NCBI GenBank assembly: GCA_023382655.1
Contig: JAHDWK010000047.1
Coordinates: 1 to 34,758 of the forward strand
Source of the DNA: Anaerolineae bacterium
GTDB taxonomy: Bacteria > Chloroflexota > Anaerolineae > Promineifilales > Promineifilaceae
Direction of reading: 5' to 3'
Length of the DNA stretch: 34,758 nucleotides
The translations under genes and the position numbers were made by a program. Positions 8,338 through 16,002 of the stretch are shown in pieces (within the stretch, counting starts at the first letter, position 1; each line of letters opens with the position of its first letter). The notes under the pieces were generated by a model. The model was not told where the DNA came from and made no database searches. It worked only from the letters and a program-made list of their open reading frames with translations.

Positions 8338-8475
8338 TTATGGCACATCATCCATCACTGCCGGGAGTTGGCAAGACATATCCCAAAGGCTTGATAAATC
8401 TAATGTTCTTGGGCAACGCTGCGATTTGGGGAAAATAAATATGGGTTTCTGAATGAAAGCCTTGATGACTGTCAT
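8338..8475 (-). CDS. Small ORF coupled to the DUF3995-like gene
   Basis: A 45-aa ORF whose ATG overlaps the stop of the upstream membrane-protein gene (ATGA) and which has a good AAGGAG site 6 bp upstream. It begins MTVIKAFIQKPIFIFPK and has no recognisable domain. The overlap and ribosome site argue for translation; the short length and lack of family leave open that it is the truncated start of a lost gene. Confidence 0.35.
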   Translation of the reverse strand: MTVIKAFIQKPIFIFPKSQRCPRTLDLSSLWDMSCQLPAVMDDVP

Positions 8476-9614
8476 GATATTCTCCTTTGGTATTTGGATG
8501 ATGGCTCCCCCGCCTCGCCGGATGCGCCACGACCGCACATCTCACATGGGCCGCGCCGCCGGTAATAGTAGCCCAACGTTGCCACCGCAAGTGCTGTACC
8601 CCAAATTGGGAAAAGGAAGGTGGGACCAGCGACGATCCATATGTTTTGCTCAGTGGCCACGGCCGCAGCAGCCAACTGATCGTAATTGGACAAAATCCCG
8701 ATGCCACCCACGATTAGCAACACCGATGCGAGCGAGGCCGGAACTACCGCCAGCGAAACAGGCACTCGGCGTCCAGCCAGTCCGATCACCCAACGTGGGA
8801 ATACCTCACCCCAGCGTTGCACCAATCCAAGCATCAGGATGGCTCCCACCAGTCCGAAGCTCGCCAGGAAAAGTCCTGAGATCCAAGTCCCAGTCTCCTG
8901 ACCACCACGCAACTGCTCCTCACTCATCCCCAGCGGGAGACCCAGCGCCCAAGCGTAACGGGTGAGGGCATAGAAAAGCGGTGCCACCAGCGCCACATAT
9001 ACAGCGATCCGGCCCCAGAGTGCGGCCTGGTTCGGACCCTTCCAATCCTCTGGAACATCTCGACGGCCACAATACAGGCAGGCATTTCCCCTAAGGCGTG
9101 CATATCGAACAGTAGCCGCCAGCCAGAGGAACCCACCGATAAGACATATCAATTGATGGATCAGTGTCCATTGAGTCCAGCTTTTTAGGAAACCATAATT
9201 GATCTCGTCGCCAAGGAAGAGGCCGCGGATGGTATAGGGGATATAACCGAACAGTACCAACAGGTTGAGTCCGGTCATAAGAAACAGGAGAACCCCGGTA
9301 AGCATTGCTCCAGCAGTTACAAGGAGAATCCGGAGTACCTCGCTTTGCATCCCACGCAGCATCGCTAATCCCATCGCCACCGCAGGAATCCCTGCCATTA
9401 TCACGACTATCCAGGTCACGCCTGTTCCGAATCGTCCAAGTAGCGGTCCCATACCATCGGAGATAGTCTCTGGGGTGTAGGGGAACCCGTGCCCGCTCAC
9501 GGCCCAATACCCCCCTAACACCGCATAGGCCAGCGACCACACAATTGCTGCGTACGGTGCCCAACGCTGCCAGCTGTGGACCCTTCCACCGCTAGCAGTC
9601 ACAAAACTGGCCAT
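8472..9614 (-). CDS. Multi-pass membrane protein, DUF3995-like
   Basis: A 380-aa integral membrane protein with about nine to ten hydrophobic segments. The start at MASFVTASGG (9614) is preferred because a weak GAG-type ribosome site precedes it. The frame extends upstream to an ATG at 9683 that overlaps a stop (TGATG) but has no ribosome site. The first half (WAPYAAIVWSLAYAVLGGYW and the following GPLLGRFGTGVTW) resembles DUF3995-type proteins. Two Cys pairs, CLYCGRR and a C-terminal CEMCGRG, could bind a metal. No ACGGCCGT occurs in it, unlike most neighbours, which hints at different ancestry. Function unknown. Confidence 0.7.
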   Translation of the reverse strand: MASFVTASGGRVHSWQRWAPYAAIVWSLAYAVLGGYWAVSGHGFPYTPETISDGMGPLLGRFGTGVTWIVVIMAGIPAVAMGLAMLRGMQSEVLRILLVTAGAMLTGVLLFLMTGLNLLVLFGYIPYTIRGLFLGDEINYGFLKSWTQWTLIHQLICLIGGFLWLAATVRYARLRGNACLYCGRRDVPEDWKGPNQAALWGRIAVYVALVAPLFYALTRYAWALGLPLGMSEEQLRGGQETGTWISGLFLASFGLVGAILMLGLVQRWGEVFPRWVIGLAGRRVPVSLAVVPASLASVLLIVGGIGILSNYDQLAAAAVATEQNIWIVAGPTFLFPIWGTALAVATLGYYYRRRGPCEMCGRGASGEAGEPSSKYQRRIS

Positions 9615-9682
9615 TCTGTTCTCTTTTCTTAGGAGGTCTTTTTCATGATTTCTCTTGTGATGAAAGAATGACATTTTATTCA

Positions 9683-9841
9683 TCAAGGTGCCGGTGCACG
9701 TGCGAGCACCTTCTGCATATATTCGTTGAGTGAGTCCAGCCGGATCACGAACTCCCTAGCGGCTTTGGTTGTGTCGATGAATAAGTCTGTAGCGCAAAGG
9801 AAAGTGTTTGCGCTAATGGGTGGGAGCCTGATATATCCCAC
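9683..9841 (-). pseudogene. Possible small ORF or C-terminal gene remnant
   Basis: The frame ending in TGA at 9683-9685 is open for about 67 codons. Its last 35 residues (including TTKAAREFVIRLDSLNEYM) look like real protein, but there is no ATG or ribosome site; GTG at 9841 would give 52 aa. The stop overlaps an ATG of the next gene. I read it as the end of a gene cut off upstream, perhaps by the nearby insertion sequence. The inverted repeat at 9790-9815 lies inside it, so it may instead be non-coding. Confidence 0.3.
9790..9815. repeat. Perfect 9-bp inverted repeat
   Basis: TAGCGCAAA (9790-9798) and TTTGCGCTA (9807-9815) are separated by 8 bp. No T run follows on either strand, so it is not an obvious terminator. 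A further TGCGCTAAT half-site occurs about 60 bp on, near 9868, matching the right arm. This could be an operator or hairpin upstream of the membrane-protein gene. Confidence 0.35.
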
Positions 9842-9968
9842 TTCGCACTTGCTACTGTCAGCGTGAATGCGCTAATATGACTCGCCTTATAGGATGAGCA
9901 TACAGAAAATGCTGATTGTTTGTCCTCTAACTTTGGTTATGGTTAGGGTTATGTGCCTCCAAAAGTGC

Positions 9969-9992
9969 TGTGGGGGTGAGTTAATTCATCCG
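9969..9992 (+). repeat. Left terminal inverted repeat of the IS
   Basis: This end pairs with 11421-11444 at 20 of 24 positions and starts TGTGGGGG. It is 90 bp upstream of the preferred transposase start. Confidence 0.65.
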
Positions 9993-10082
9993 TGCCAATT
10001 TGAAGACTTAAACAAGCCTTTTTAGGTGATTGATCTATCATTTGGCTCCATCTTTCATCTCTCAAAATGGAGTGCAATCATC

Positions 10083-11204
10083 ATGTTTTCTGCAATATGG
10101 AATGCTTGCAAATCTATCGTCAGCCACGTCAAAGACACAATCAAACAATGGACAAAACCAGCTACAGCCACCCTCGCTGTAGGGGCAGTTCAGGACTTAT
10201 GCCGATCTAAATCCGACCTTATCACCGAAAATGCCATTCTCCGCCAACAACTCATCGTCCTCAAACGGTCTGTCAAACGGCCGAAATTCACCGAGGGTGA
10301 TCGGCTTCGATTAACCATACTGTCTCGCCTCACTAAATTTTGGCAGTCAGCACTTCATATTGTCAAGCCAGACACCATCTTGCGCTGGCATCGGGATATG
10401 TTCAAGCGCTACTGGAAGCGGATATCAACCCCTAAAAGCAGAGAGCCACGCATTCCTCGGGAAACTATCGAACTCATCAAGCAGATGGCTCAAGAGAATC
10501 CTCGATGGGGTGCCAAAAAGATTTATGGAGAGCTGCGTAAGTTGGAGGTTGTGATGGATAAACGCACTATCAAGAAATATATGAAAATGGTCAGGAAGAA
10601 GCCCAGCGGACAGAATTGGCGCACCTTCCTCAAAAATCATGCCCATGAAATCTGGGCTTGTGATTTCACCGTCATCCACAGTCTTTTTTTCAAACCATTT
10701 TATGCTTTCGTGATTGTTGAACATGAATCAAGAAAGGTGGTGCATACGGCCGTTACCACCAATCCAACTGACGAGTGGACTGCCCAGCAAATTCGGGAAG
10801 CAACGCCTTGGGGGAAACGGCCGAGATTTCTCATTCATGATAATGATGGTAAGTATGGTCGTCAATTCAAGAACTTACTCAAAGATTCAGGCATCAAAGC
10901 CATCAACACACCACCAAAAGCACCCAGAGCCAACGCCATCTGTGAACGTTTCACTGGTTCACTGCAACGCGAGTGTACAGACAACTTCCTCGTCTTCCTC
11001 CAGCACCCGCTGCACCGTATTATCTCGACTTATGCGGACTATTTCAATCTGCAGCGTCCGCATCAAGGCATCAATCAGCATATTCCCGAACGTCTTCACC
11101 AGCCAACTCCGCCGCCCAACTATCAACTCAAGGGCAGGGTCATTTCAACTTCGGTGCTCAACGGTTTATTTCATAGCTACAGCTACGCTCATCAGCTTCA
11201 GTAA
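10083..11204 (+). CDS. DDE transposase with integrase core (IS3/IS481-like)
   Basis: A 373-aa transposase encoded in one frame. The N-terminal half contains an HTH-type region (TENAILRQQLIVLKR, then NPRWGAKKIYGEL); the C-terminal half is an rve integrase core. Candidate catalytic residues are Asp in ACDFTVI (about 194), Asp in HDNDGKYG (about 254) and Glu in ICERFTG (about 288), followed by NLQRPHQGI near the end. The ATG at 10083 has GGAG about 10 bp upstream; the frame opens earlier at a GTG at 10026 without a ribosome site. No internal stop or frameshift is visible, so it may be functional. It cuts and joins the 9969-11444 element. Confidence 0.85.
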   Translation: MFSAIWNACKSIVSHVKDTIKQWTKPATATLAVGAVQDLCRSKSDLITENAILRQQLIVLKRSVKRPKFTEGDRLRLTILSRLTKFWQSALHIVKPDTILRWHRDMFKRYWKRISTPKSREPRIPRETIELIKQMAQENPRWGAKKIYGELRKLEVVMDKRTIKKYMKMVRKKPSGQNWRTFLKNHAHEIWACDFTVIHSLFFKPFYAFVIVEHESRKVVHTAVTTNPTDEWTAQQIREATPWGKRPRFLIHDNDGKYGRQFKNLLKDSGIKAINTPPKAPRANAICERFTGSLQRECTDNFLVFLQHPLHRIISTYADYFNLQRPHQGINQHIPERLHQPTPPPNYQLKGRVISTSVLNGLFHSYSYAHQLQ

Positions 11205-11420
11205 CTGATGCTCACAACCATGAATTGACTTTCTCGCTGCCAGCTTCCGGTTGGCAGTTGATTCAGGCTGCCTGTTTTTACTTTGTTTCCCTTTGATGGA
11301 GGCTGAATGACGGCCGTTTCTGCTGGCAAGCTCGTCAGCACCTTCCAGGTAAACCTGTATTTCATTGTTAAAGCAGGCCCGTGTGCTGCTAAAAAGCAGC
11401 TTGAAGCCTCTAAGTGCGAA
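11205..11420. other. Non-coding tail of the IS
   Basis: About 215 bp between the transposase stop and the right inverted repeat. A minus-strand frame of 87 codons spans it but crosses the IS end and has no ribosome site or family signal. One ACGGCCGT lies here, at about 11311. I see no gene. Confidence 0.5.
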
Positions 11421-11444
11421 CGGATGAGTTGATTCACCCCTACA
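11421..11444 (-). repeat. Right terminal inverted repeat of the IS
   Basis: The reverse complement begins TGTAGGGGTGAATCAACTCA and matches the left end at 9969-9992 in 20 of 24 positions. Confidence 0.65.
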
Positions 11445-11491
11445 ACGACATGAGTCGACACCTCGCTAATTTTCTGTGGGGAAAAGTGCCC

Positions 11492-11524
11492 TAAAAGCGA
11501 AAAGACCCCATATATAGGGGTCTT
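11492..11524 (-). terminator. Rho-independent terminator, minus strand
   Basis: A perfect 8-bp stem (AAGACCCC at 11502-11509, GGGGTCTT at 11517-11524) with a 7-nt AT loop. On the minus strand it is followed by TTTTCGCTTTT-type sequence. Confidence 0.7.
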
Positions 11525-11543
11525 AACTTTACATAACTTCGAC

Positions 11544-11582
11544 GGGAGCGACGGGCTTGGATACCTCTCTGGGCGCAGGTGT
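11544..11582. repeat. 39-nt conserved core, copy 2
   Basis: Matches 326-364 at 38 of 39 positions, about 150 bp upstream of the second abiEi start (about 207 bp in copy 1). Confidence 0.85.
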
Positions 11583-11698
11583 GTAATCTGGACAGCAAGC
11601 TTGAATCACCCTGCAATTATCCGATACTTGCTGCAACAAAAGGTGTGTTTGACCCAATGAGGCTTTGCGATATTGGTGATAAGACTTGTGCCAAAACG

Positions 11699-11727
11699 TT
11701 GCAACAACTAACGATTTCCGACATAAT
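11699..11727 (+). promoter_or_regulatory. Leaderless promoter of abiEi copy 2
   Basis: TTGCAA (11699-11704), a 17-bp spacer and CATAAT (11722-11727), then 7 bp to the ATG at 11735. The -35 box, spacer length and proximity to the start codon match the promoter at 537-565, and part of the spacer (TTTCCGA) is shared. Confidence 0.6.
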
Positions 11728-11734
11728 AGCCATC

Positions 11735-12364
11735 ATGCGATGGCAACAATTACAACATATCACCCAAGATCAACCATTTTTTGAAACATCCTTGTTTCTG
11801 ACAGGTGATGTCACACACCATCAAGCCCAACGGCAGCTGAGTGATTGGACCAGAGCAGAGAAAGTGATCCAGTTGCGGCGTGGCATTTATGCGCTTCCTC
11901 ACCAAAATCCGCATCCGTTTGTTGTGGCCAATCACCTTGTCCCAGGCTCTTATGTGAGCTTACAAATGGCATTGGCTTACTACCATCTTATCCCAGAACA
12001 CGTCGCCGTGGTTACCAGCGTCACGACCCAGCGACCGGGAGAATATGAGAATAAATTCGGCCGTTTTTCCTACCGGCACATTCATCCGTCCTTGTTCTAT
12101 GGCATTGATTACCGTCTGTTGGTGAATAATGACTACGCCTTCGTCGCCATGCCGGAAAAAGCCTTGCTTGATCTCATTCATTTTCGCCCACAGGGAGACT
12201 CAAGGGAATATATTGAGTCCCTGCGCCTGCAAAATCTCGAAATTCTAGATATTGAGTGGCTGTATCATTTAGCCGAACGCGCCGGTAAACCCAAACTCAA
12301 ACGCGCTGCCAGAGTCATTGAGGCGATTGCCCGACGCGAAGCCGAAGAATACGAGCCGTTATGA
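11735..12364 (+). CDS. abiEi: Type IV TA antitoxin, AbiEi family (copy 2)
   Basis: A 209-aa paralogue of the 572-1213 product. Shared segments include LRRGIYAL, VANHLVPGSYVSLQMAL, EHVAVVTSVTT and PEKALLDLIHF. The frame extends 52 codons further upstream, but the ATG at 11735 aligns with the start of copy 1 and lies 7 bp after the -10 box, so the longer frame is not used. The stop overlaps the toxin start by 4 bp. The module lies directly beside an insertion sequence. No ACGGCCGT occurs in it, whereas one flanks copy 1 twice. Confidence 0.87.
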   Translation: MRWQQLQHITQDQPFFETSLFLTGDVTHHQAQRQLSDWTRAEKVIQLRRGIYALPHQNPHPFVVANHLVPGSYVSLQMALAYYHLIPEHVAVVTSVTTQRPGEYENKFGRFSYRHIHPSLFYGIDYRLLVNNDYAFVAMPEKALLDLIHFRPQGDSREYIESLRLQNLEILDIEWLYHLAERAGKPKLKRAARVIEAIARREAEEYEPL

Positions 12365-13164
12365 AAGCCTATTTGCGAACCATCATTGCGCCTGCTCAAA
12401 CCAAACTTGTAGCCATCCATCTTGTTCGTGAATACTTGCAAGCGCGTATTTTGCAGAGTTTACAGCGAGCCGGCGCCATGCAGACGCTGGCCTTTCACGG
12501 CGGCACAAGTTTGCGTTTTCTCTACGATATTCCCCGATACTCTGAAGACCTTGACTTTGCCCTGGAGCTACATCGAGAAGCATACGATTTTCGCGTCTAT
12601 TTGCAACAAATCGTGCGTGACTTTTCCGCCGAAGCGTATGCAGTTGATGTCAAACTAAACGAGAAGCAGGTTGTTCATAAAGCCTTCGTGCGTTTTCGCG
12701 GCTTGCTTCACGAACTTGGTTTGTCGGGGCACCTTGAAGAAGTTCTAGCAATCAAAATCGAGGTGGATACGAATCCGCCACTCTATGCCAGTTTGATGAC
12801 GACGCCCTTGAATAAATATGTACCTCTCAATTTGCAGCACCATGATCCAGCAACGCTTTTGGCTGGGAAACTAAGCGCTATCTTACAGCGCGACTATACC
12901 AAAGGGCGCGACATTTATGATTTGTGGTGGTATATGAAGCAGCAAAACTGGCCTAAACCCAACCTGGAATACCTTAACCAAAGTTTACAACAAGGTGGGG
13001 GAGCGGATGATTTGCTAACGCCAGCCAATTGGCAAAGAATTGTGCGGGAACAAATGTTACCATTGAAATGGTCTCTTGTGATGGAAGATGTTGGTTCGTT
13101 TATTATTGATTCGGGGGAGCACGCCGATTTTAGTAAAGAGCAGTTGTTGGGTTTGCTGGATTGA
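12361..13164 (+). CDS. abiEii: AbiEii/AbiGii nucleotidyltransferase toxin (copy 2)
   Basis: A 267-aa homologue of the 1210-2016 toxin over its full length. It keeps HGGTSLRFLYD, SEDLDFAL, LAGKLSAILQRDYTKGRD and YDLWWY, so the metal-binding Asp pair and the later Lys/Asp motif are intact. The start overlaps abiEi; the end overlaps the open frame of the UPF0158 gene, so the three genes are probably one transcript. The two AbiE pairs have diverged enough that their antitoxins may not cross-neutralise, but that needs testing. Confidence 0.9.
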   Translation: MKAYLRTIIAPAQTKLVAIHLVREYLQARILQSLQRAGAMQTLAFHGGTSLRFLYDIPRYSEDLDFALELHREAYDFRVYLQQIVRDFSAEAYAVDVKLNEKQVVHKAFVRFRGLLHELGLSGHLEEVLAIKIEVDTNPPLYASLMTTPLNKYVPLNLQHHDPATLLAGKLSAILQRDYTKGRDIYDLWWYMKQQNWPKPNLEYLNQSLQQGGGADDLLTPANWQRIVREQMLPLKWSLVMEDVGSFIIDSGEHADFSKEQLLGLLD

Positions 13165-13184
13165 AAAAGATGAGGGGCGGTGTT

Positions 13185-13739
13185 GTGAAACAACTGGCAA
13201 TTGATTGGGATGATCTGACACTGGCTTTTGATAGTTCATTTGGAGAGATGAGCCATTACCTGGATACAGAAACCGGCCAGGTATTAACGGTGACAGACGA
13301 GATTCGCCGGGCGTTGGGACAAATATATGAGGGGTATTACAACCCGGATAATCCAGATGCCTTTGATATGGAGCAGGCACTAGCCGGGGCTGATTTACGT
13401 GATTGGCAGAAGGAGGACGTAAGAGCAGCCGACTATGTGGAAACGCATTTGGGGAGCCGTGTCATCGCCATTCCAAATACCTTGACCTATGAAGCATACG
13501 ATGAGATGCAGGATTTTATCGCCACCATTGAGGAGGACCGACTATACAATCAGCTCTGCAATGCTACCCAGGGGCGGGGCGCATTTGGTCGTTTCCGGGA
13601 CATCTTAGGACAGTATCTGGCCGAAGAGCAGCGCTGGTATGCTTTTCAGGAAAACCGGTTAAGGGAACGAATTCTGGCGTGGTTGGCGGAAGAAGGAATT
13701 GAACCAGTTGCTATGTCCCAACCAGTAGAGATAAAATAG
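13185..13739 (+). CDS. UPF0158 family protein
   Basis: A 184-aa protein starting KQLAIDWDDLTLAFD, the characteristic N-terminus of UPF0158 proteins, with further family features (YLDTETGQVL, RVIAIPNT, FRDILGQYLAEEQRWYAF). The family has no established function. The GTG at 13185 is chosen because an AGGGG site lies 7 bp upstream and it matches the family start; the open frame begins at a TTG overlapping the toxin stop, and an ATG lies at 13170. It follows the AbiE pair closely (20 bp) and may be a third gene of that operon. It is intact. Confidence 0.82.
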   Translation: MKQLAIDWDDLTLAFDSSFGEMSHYLDTETGQVLTVTDEIRRALGQIYEGYYNPDNPDAFDMEQALAGADLRDWQKEDVRAADYVETHLGSRVIAIPNTLTYEAYDEMQDFIATIEEDRLYNQLCNATQGRGAFGRFRDILGQYLAEEQRWYAFQENRLRERILAWLAEEGIEPVAMSQPVEIK

Positions 13740-13740
13740 A

Positions 13741-14046
13741 AAAGACCTGCTGGAACTGCGACACAAATTGTTGGACGAGGTGCGCATCTTTGTGCGGGCT
13801 GCCAGCCATCTTCCCGGTATCACCCGCATCGCCCTCATCGGCTCGCTGACTACTGATAAGGTTGACCCCAAGGATGCCGATATGTTGGTAACGGTGACGG
13901 ACCAGGCGGATTGGACGCCCCTGGCGATGTCAGGACGCAAGTTACAGGGACATTGCCAGGGTTTTGGCCGCAGTGGCGAGGTCTTTCTGGCGGATGAACA
14001 ACACCACTACCTGGGCCGTACCTGCTCCTGGAAACAGTGTGGGCCG
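13741..14046 (+). pseudogene. Truncated nucleotidyltransferase-like gene
   Basis: The frame encodes a nucleotidyltransferase-type start: TRIALIGSLTTDKVDPKDADMLV, carrying the GS motif and a DAD metal pair, then VFLADEQHHYLGRTCSWKQCGP. Similarity to the family I recall stops at about 14046; the frame then runs through unrelated residues to 14187. There is no ATG: the start would be CTG or TTG. It lies directly after UPF0158. I interpret it as a 3'-truncated gene joined to the tail of another (14051-14335). Confidence 0.55.
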
Positions 14047-14050
14047 GCGG

Positions 14051-14335
14051 TGGTGGCACGTGTGCCTATGCCGGAGGATCCTGCAACTGGTGCCTTTCCA
14101 GACCCAATTCCGGCCACTGGTTATCATGATGGGCATAACACCCGGCATCTTTTTCGCCCGCACGGCCGTCCATTATTCGGCGCGTGACCTTTTTTTCCGG
14201 GAAAACAACGGTTTTATCATTGGCCTGGTGGGAGGGACGTTGTTATTCCTGTTAACCGGGCAGGCTGCGTTATGGCTGGCGCCGCTCCTGGTAAGTGTAG
14301 TGGTGAGTGTGCAAACGCGCCGGTTGGGTGCGTGA
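14051..14335 (+). pseudogene. C-terminal fragment of a membrane protein
   Basis: In a frame different from the preceding fragment, about 94 codons read as protein: LQLVPFQTQFRPLVIMMG, then YSARDLFFRENNGFIIGLVGG and a hydrophobic stretch (LLFLLTGQAALWLAPLLVSVVV). It has no own start and ends at TGA. The reading frame begins to make sense exactly where the nucleotidyltransferase similarity stops, so the junction is near 14046-14051. The family is not recognised; one or two membrane helices are likely. Confidence 0.45.
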
Positions 14336-14758
14336 GTAAGGCTTTGTGGAGCCATTGTAAGGCGTGTACTCTCTGGTCACGTATCACACATCCCATATCA
14401 CGGAGCGCCAACACCCTGATTTCCTTAAGCCCCTGACTAGACCACTTCAATGACGGAGCCGGACGGCCGTTTCGCTACCTGAATGCACGTGGGGAAGGCC
14501 AAAGCCTGACTCTCTGGAATCATACGACTTGTCCTTAAGCAGCGTAGTCCAGCTTTGTCAACGGCCGTGTTCGGTCAAATTCTCGCCGGTAAACTACTTT
14601 GTCATTATGCACCACCTTGCTGTGCAACCGTTCAGTCGTCTGCGGCTTTTCGGCAGAAAACTGGTTGCAGTGGGAACCGGTGTACTCCTTCCCCGACTTC
14701 AAAGCGGCGTTGGCCTGTGTGCGTGAAGCGGAAGAAAATCTGCGCCACATCATCTATA
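14336..14758. other. Gene-free debris
   Basis: No intact gene. Plus-strand codons near 14690-14770 (FPDFKAALACVREAEENLRH) look like protein but have no start and run out of frame, suggesting another gene fragment. ACGGCCGT occurs at about 14464 and 14561. No RNA gene is seen. Confidence 0.45.
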
Positions 14759-14953
14759 ATGGTGGCTGGTCAGAAATTCAGAAGTGCCCTGGGAATGTAC
14801 CAGGCAGTTAAATTATCCATCGGCACAGCCTGTGAACTGGCCGGCGTCAACCGTTACGTCTTTCTCGACCTGGTGGAGCGGGAAGAGGTGAATTTGAAGA
14901 CCCAAACGCCAGAAGACCTGGAAGTGGAATTTCGACAACTAACGGCAAATTAG
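14759..14953 (+). pseudogene. UPF0175-type antitoxin remnant
   Basis: Sixty-four codons resemble the C-terminal two thirds of UPF0175 antitoxins: SALGMYQAVKLSIGTACELA, a helix-turn-helix-like segment (AGVNRYVFLDLV), then a tail. The usual N-terminal part is missing and no ribosome site precedes the ATG at 14759. It ends 2 bp before the PIN-domain start at 14956, the arrangement normal for UPF0175-PIN toxin-antitoxin pairs. Confidence 0.55.
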
Positions 14954-14955
14954 TC

Positions 14956-15006
14956 ATGGTTGTTATTGCTGATAGCTCTGCTTTGGTGGCGCTGGCGGCA
15001 TGTTGA
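14956..15006 (+). pseudogene. PIN-domain toxin remnant (first 16 codons)
   Basis: MVVIADSSALVALAAC then TGA: this is the beta-1 strand with the first catalytic Asp of a PIN (DUF3368/VapC-like) ribonuclease, cut off after 16 residues. The rest of the domain is absent before the next gene at 15041. The toxin is therefore dead. Confidence 0.55.
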
Positions 15007-15040
15007 TTACGGCGATTGCCCGTATTGGAGTTACAGGCAC

Positions 15041-15502
15041 ATGTCATCCCCATCAAATGAACAAATCGCAAGCGCCCTGACCAATGATAAGGTCATTGAC
15101 ATTACCACCATTGGCCACAAAATCGGCCAACCGCGTCGCATCGAGATCTGGTTTCGGCAGGTCAACGGCCGTGTTTACATCACCGGCACACCAGGCAAAA
15201 GAGATTGGTATGCAAACATCCTGCAAAATCCCCATTTTGTCTTTCATCTGAAAGAGTCCACCCAGGCAGATTTGCCGGCCCAGGCACGGCCCATCACAAA
15301 CACGGCGGAACGACGAGAGATATTTTCCGCACCAGTGATGGCTTGGTATCACAGCCAGGTCAATTCGGTCAATGACCTGATTCAGGGCAGCCCACTCATT
15401 GAGGTCATCTTTGATAACATATCGGGCGGATTACCGAACCTGGCTTCTAAGCCGGTAAAGCGACCGACTGATCAAAGTGACCGGCGAGCAATGCGGCTTT
15501 GA
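15041..15502 (+). CDS. Deazaflavin (F420)-dependent nitroreductase-family protein
   Basis: A 153-aa protein resembling the DUF385/Ddn-like family of split-barrel oxidoreductases that use F420. Typical segments are TTIGHKIGQPRRIEIWF, GRVYITGTPGKRDWYANIL and NPHFVFHLK. The ATG at 15041 has GGAG 10 bp upstream and matches the family start; the frame opens earlier at 14960 inside the PIN remnant. F420 use is inferred from family. Two PPOX-class proteins follow within 2 kb, suggesting a redox cluster, although each gene has its own ribosome site and gaps are wide. Confidence 0.78.
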   Translation: MSSPSNEQIASALTNDKVIDITTIGHKIGQPRRIEIWFRQVNGRVYITGTPGKRDWYANILQNPHFVFHLKESTQADLPAQARPITNTAERREIFSAPVMAWYHSQVNSVNDLIQGSPLIEVIFDNISGGLPNLASKPVKRPTDQSDRRAMRL

Positions 15503-15591
15503 TCTAGTCGGATTTTGAGGATTGAGATGGGTGGTCATCTTCAGTTTTTGTGGTCAGCAAGTGCATAATTTCGAGATAAGGAGAAAAACAA

Positions 15592-16002
15592 ATGGATATT
15601 GAACAAGCAAGGGAGTTTATCCGCAAAAATCATCGCGGTGTCCTGACCACTTATCGTCAAGACGGCCGTTTGCAGATGTCCCCCATCCTGATGGGCATTG
15701 ATGAGGAAGGGTTGGCCGTCATCAGCTCCCGCGAGACGGCTTACAAGGTGAAGAATCTGCGTCGGGACCCACGGGCATCGGTCTGTATCTTTGGCGACCG
15801 CTTCTTCGGCCAGTGGTTGCAAATTGATGGCACGGCCGAGATCCTCTCTCTACCAGAGGCGATGGAGCCGCTGGTCACTTACTACCGCACAAATTTTGGC
15901 GAGCATCCGGATTGGGAGGAGTATCGTCAGGCGATGGTGCAGGAGCAGCGGCTGCTCATTCGCATCCACATTGAACACGCCGGCCCGGATAAAAGCGGCT
16001 AA
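15592..16002 (+). CDS. PPOX-class split-barrel flavoprotein (1)
   Basis: A 136-aa protein of the pyridoxamine 5'-phosphate oxidase-like family, often F420- or FMN-dependent. It begins DIEQAREFIRKNHRGVLTTY, then QMSPILMGID, VISSRETAYKVKNLRRDPRASVCIF and WLQIDGTAEI, the standard order of split-barrel strands. An AAGGAG site lies 9 bp before the ATG. It ends convergent with a small minus-strand ORF (4-bp overlap). The substrate and cofactor cannot be decided from sequence. Confidence 0.83.
   Translation: MDIEQAREFIRKNHRGVLTTYRQDGRLQMSPILMGIDEEGLAVISSRETAYKVKNLRRDPRASVCIFGDRFFGQWLQIDGTAEILSLPEAMEPLVTYYRTNFGEHPDWEEYRQAMVQEQRLLIRIHIEHAGPDKSG

Larger units (their letters stand above)
9969..11444 (+). 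mobile_element. Insertion sequence (IS3/IS481-like), ~1.48 kb
   Basis: Imperfect terminal inverted repeats bound a DDE transposase gene: left 9969-9992 begins TGTGGGGGTGAG, right 11421-11444 ends with the complement of TGTAGGGGTGAA; 20 of 24 positions match. Ends of the form TGT...ACA fit IS481/IS3-type elements. No matching target-site duplication is seen in the flanks, so the insertion is old or rearranged. About 215 bp between the gene end and the right repeat show no convincing gene. The right end lies about 50 bp from the RNA-like element of abiE copy 2. Confidence 0.7.
11492..11582 (-). ncRNA. Candidate RNA upstream of abiE copy 2
   Basis: The arrangement is the same as at 261-364: the 39-nt core (11544-11582) followed on the minus strand by a terminator hairpin. 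The -10 box present in copy 1 is degraded here (GATTAC in place of TATAAT), so copy 2 may be poorly expressed. Sequence between core and hairpin differs from copy 1, and the terminator stem is a completely different sequence. Retaining a terminator while changing its bases favours a functional RNA end over simple shared ancestry. Confidence 0.35.

Noticed and set aside
9625..9666. A perfect AGGAGG on the plus strand followed by an 8-codon ORF.
   Set aside because: It lies within or antisense to the start of the membrane-protein gene, and the ORF is too short to support.
9930..9955. TTAGGG-like telomeric-looking sequence.
   Set aside because: Only a single short match, without tandem repetition.
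11198..11461. An 87-codon minus-strand frame across the right end of the IS.
   Set aside because: It crosses the IS boundary, has no ribosome site and no family signal.
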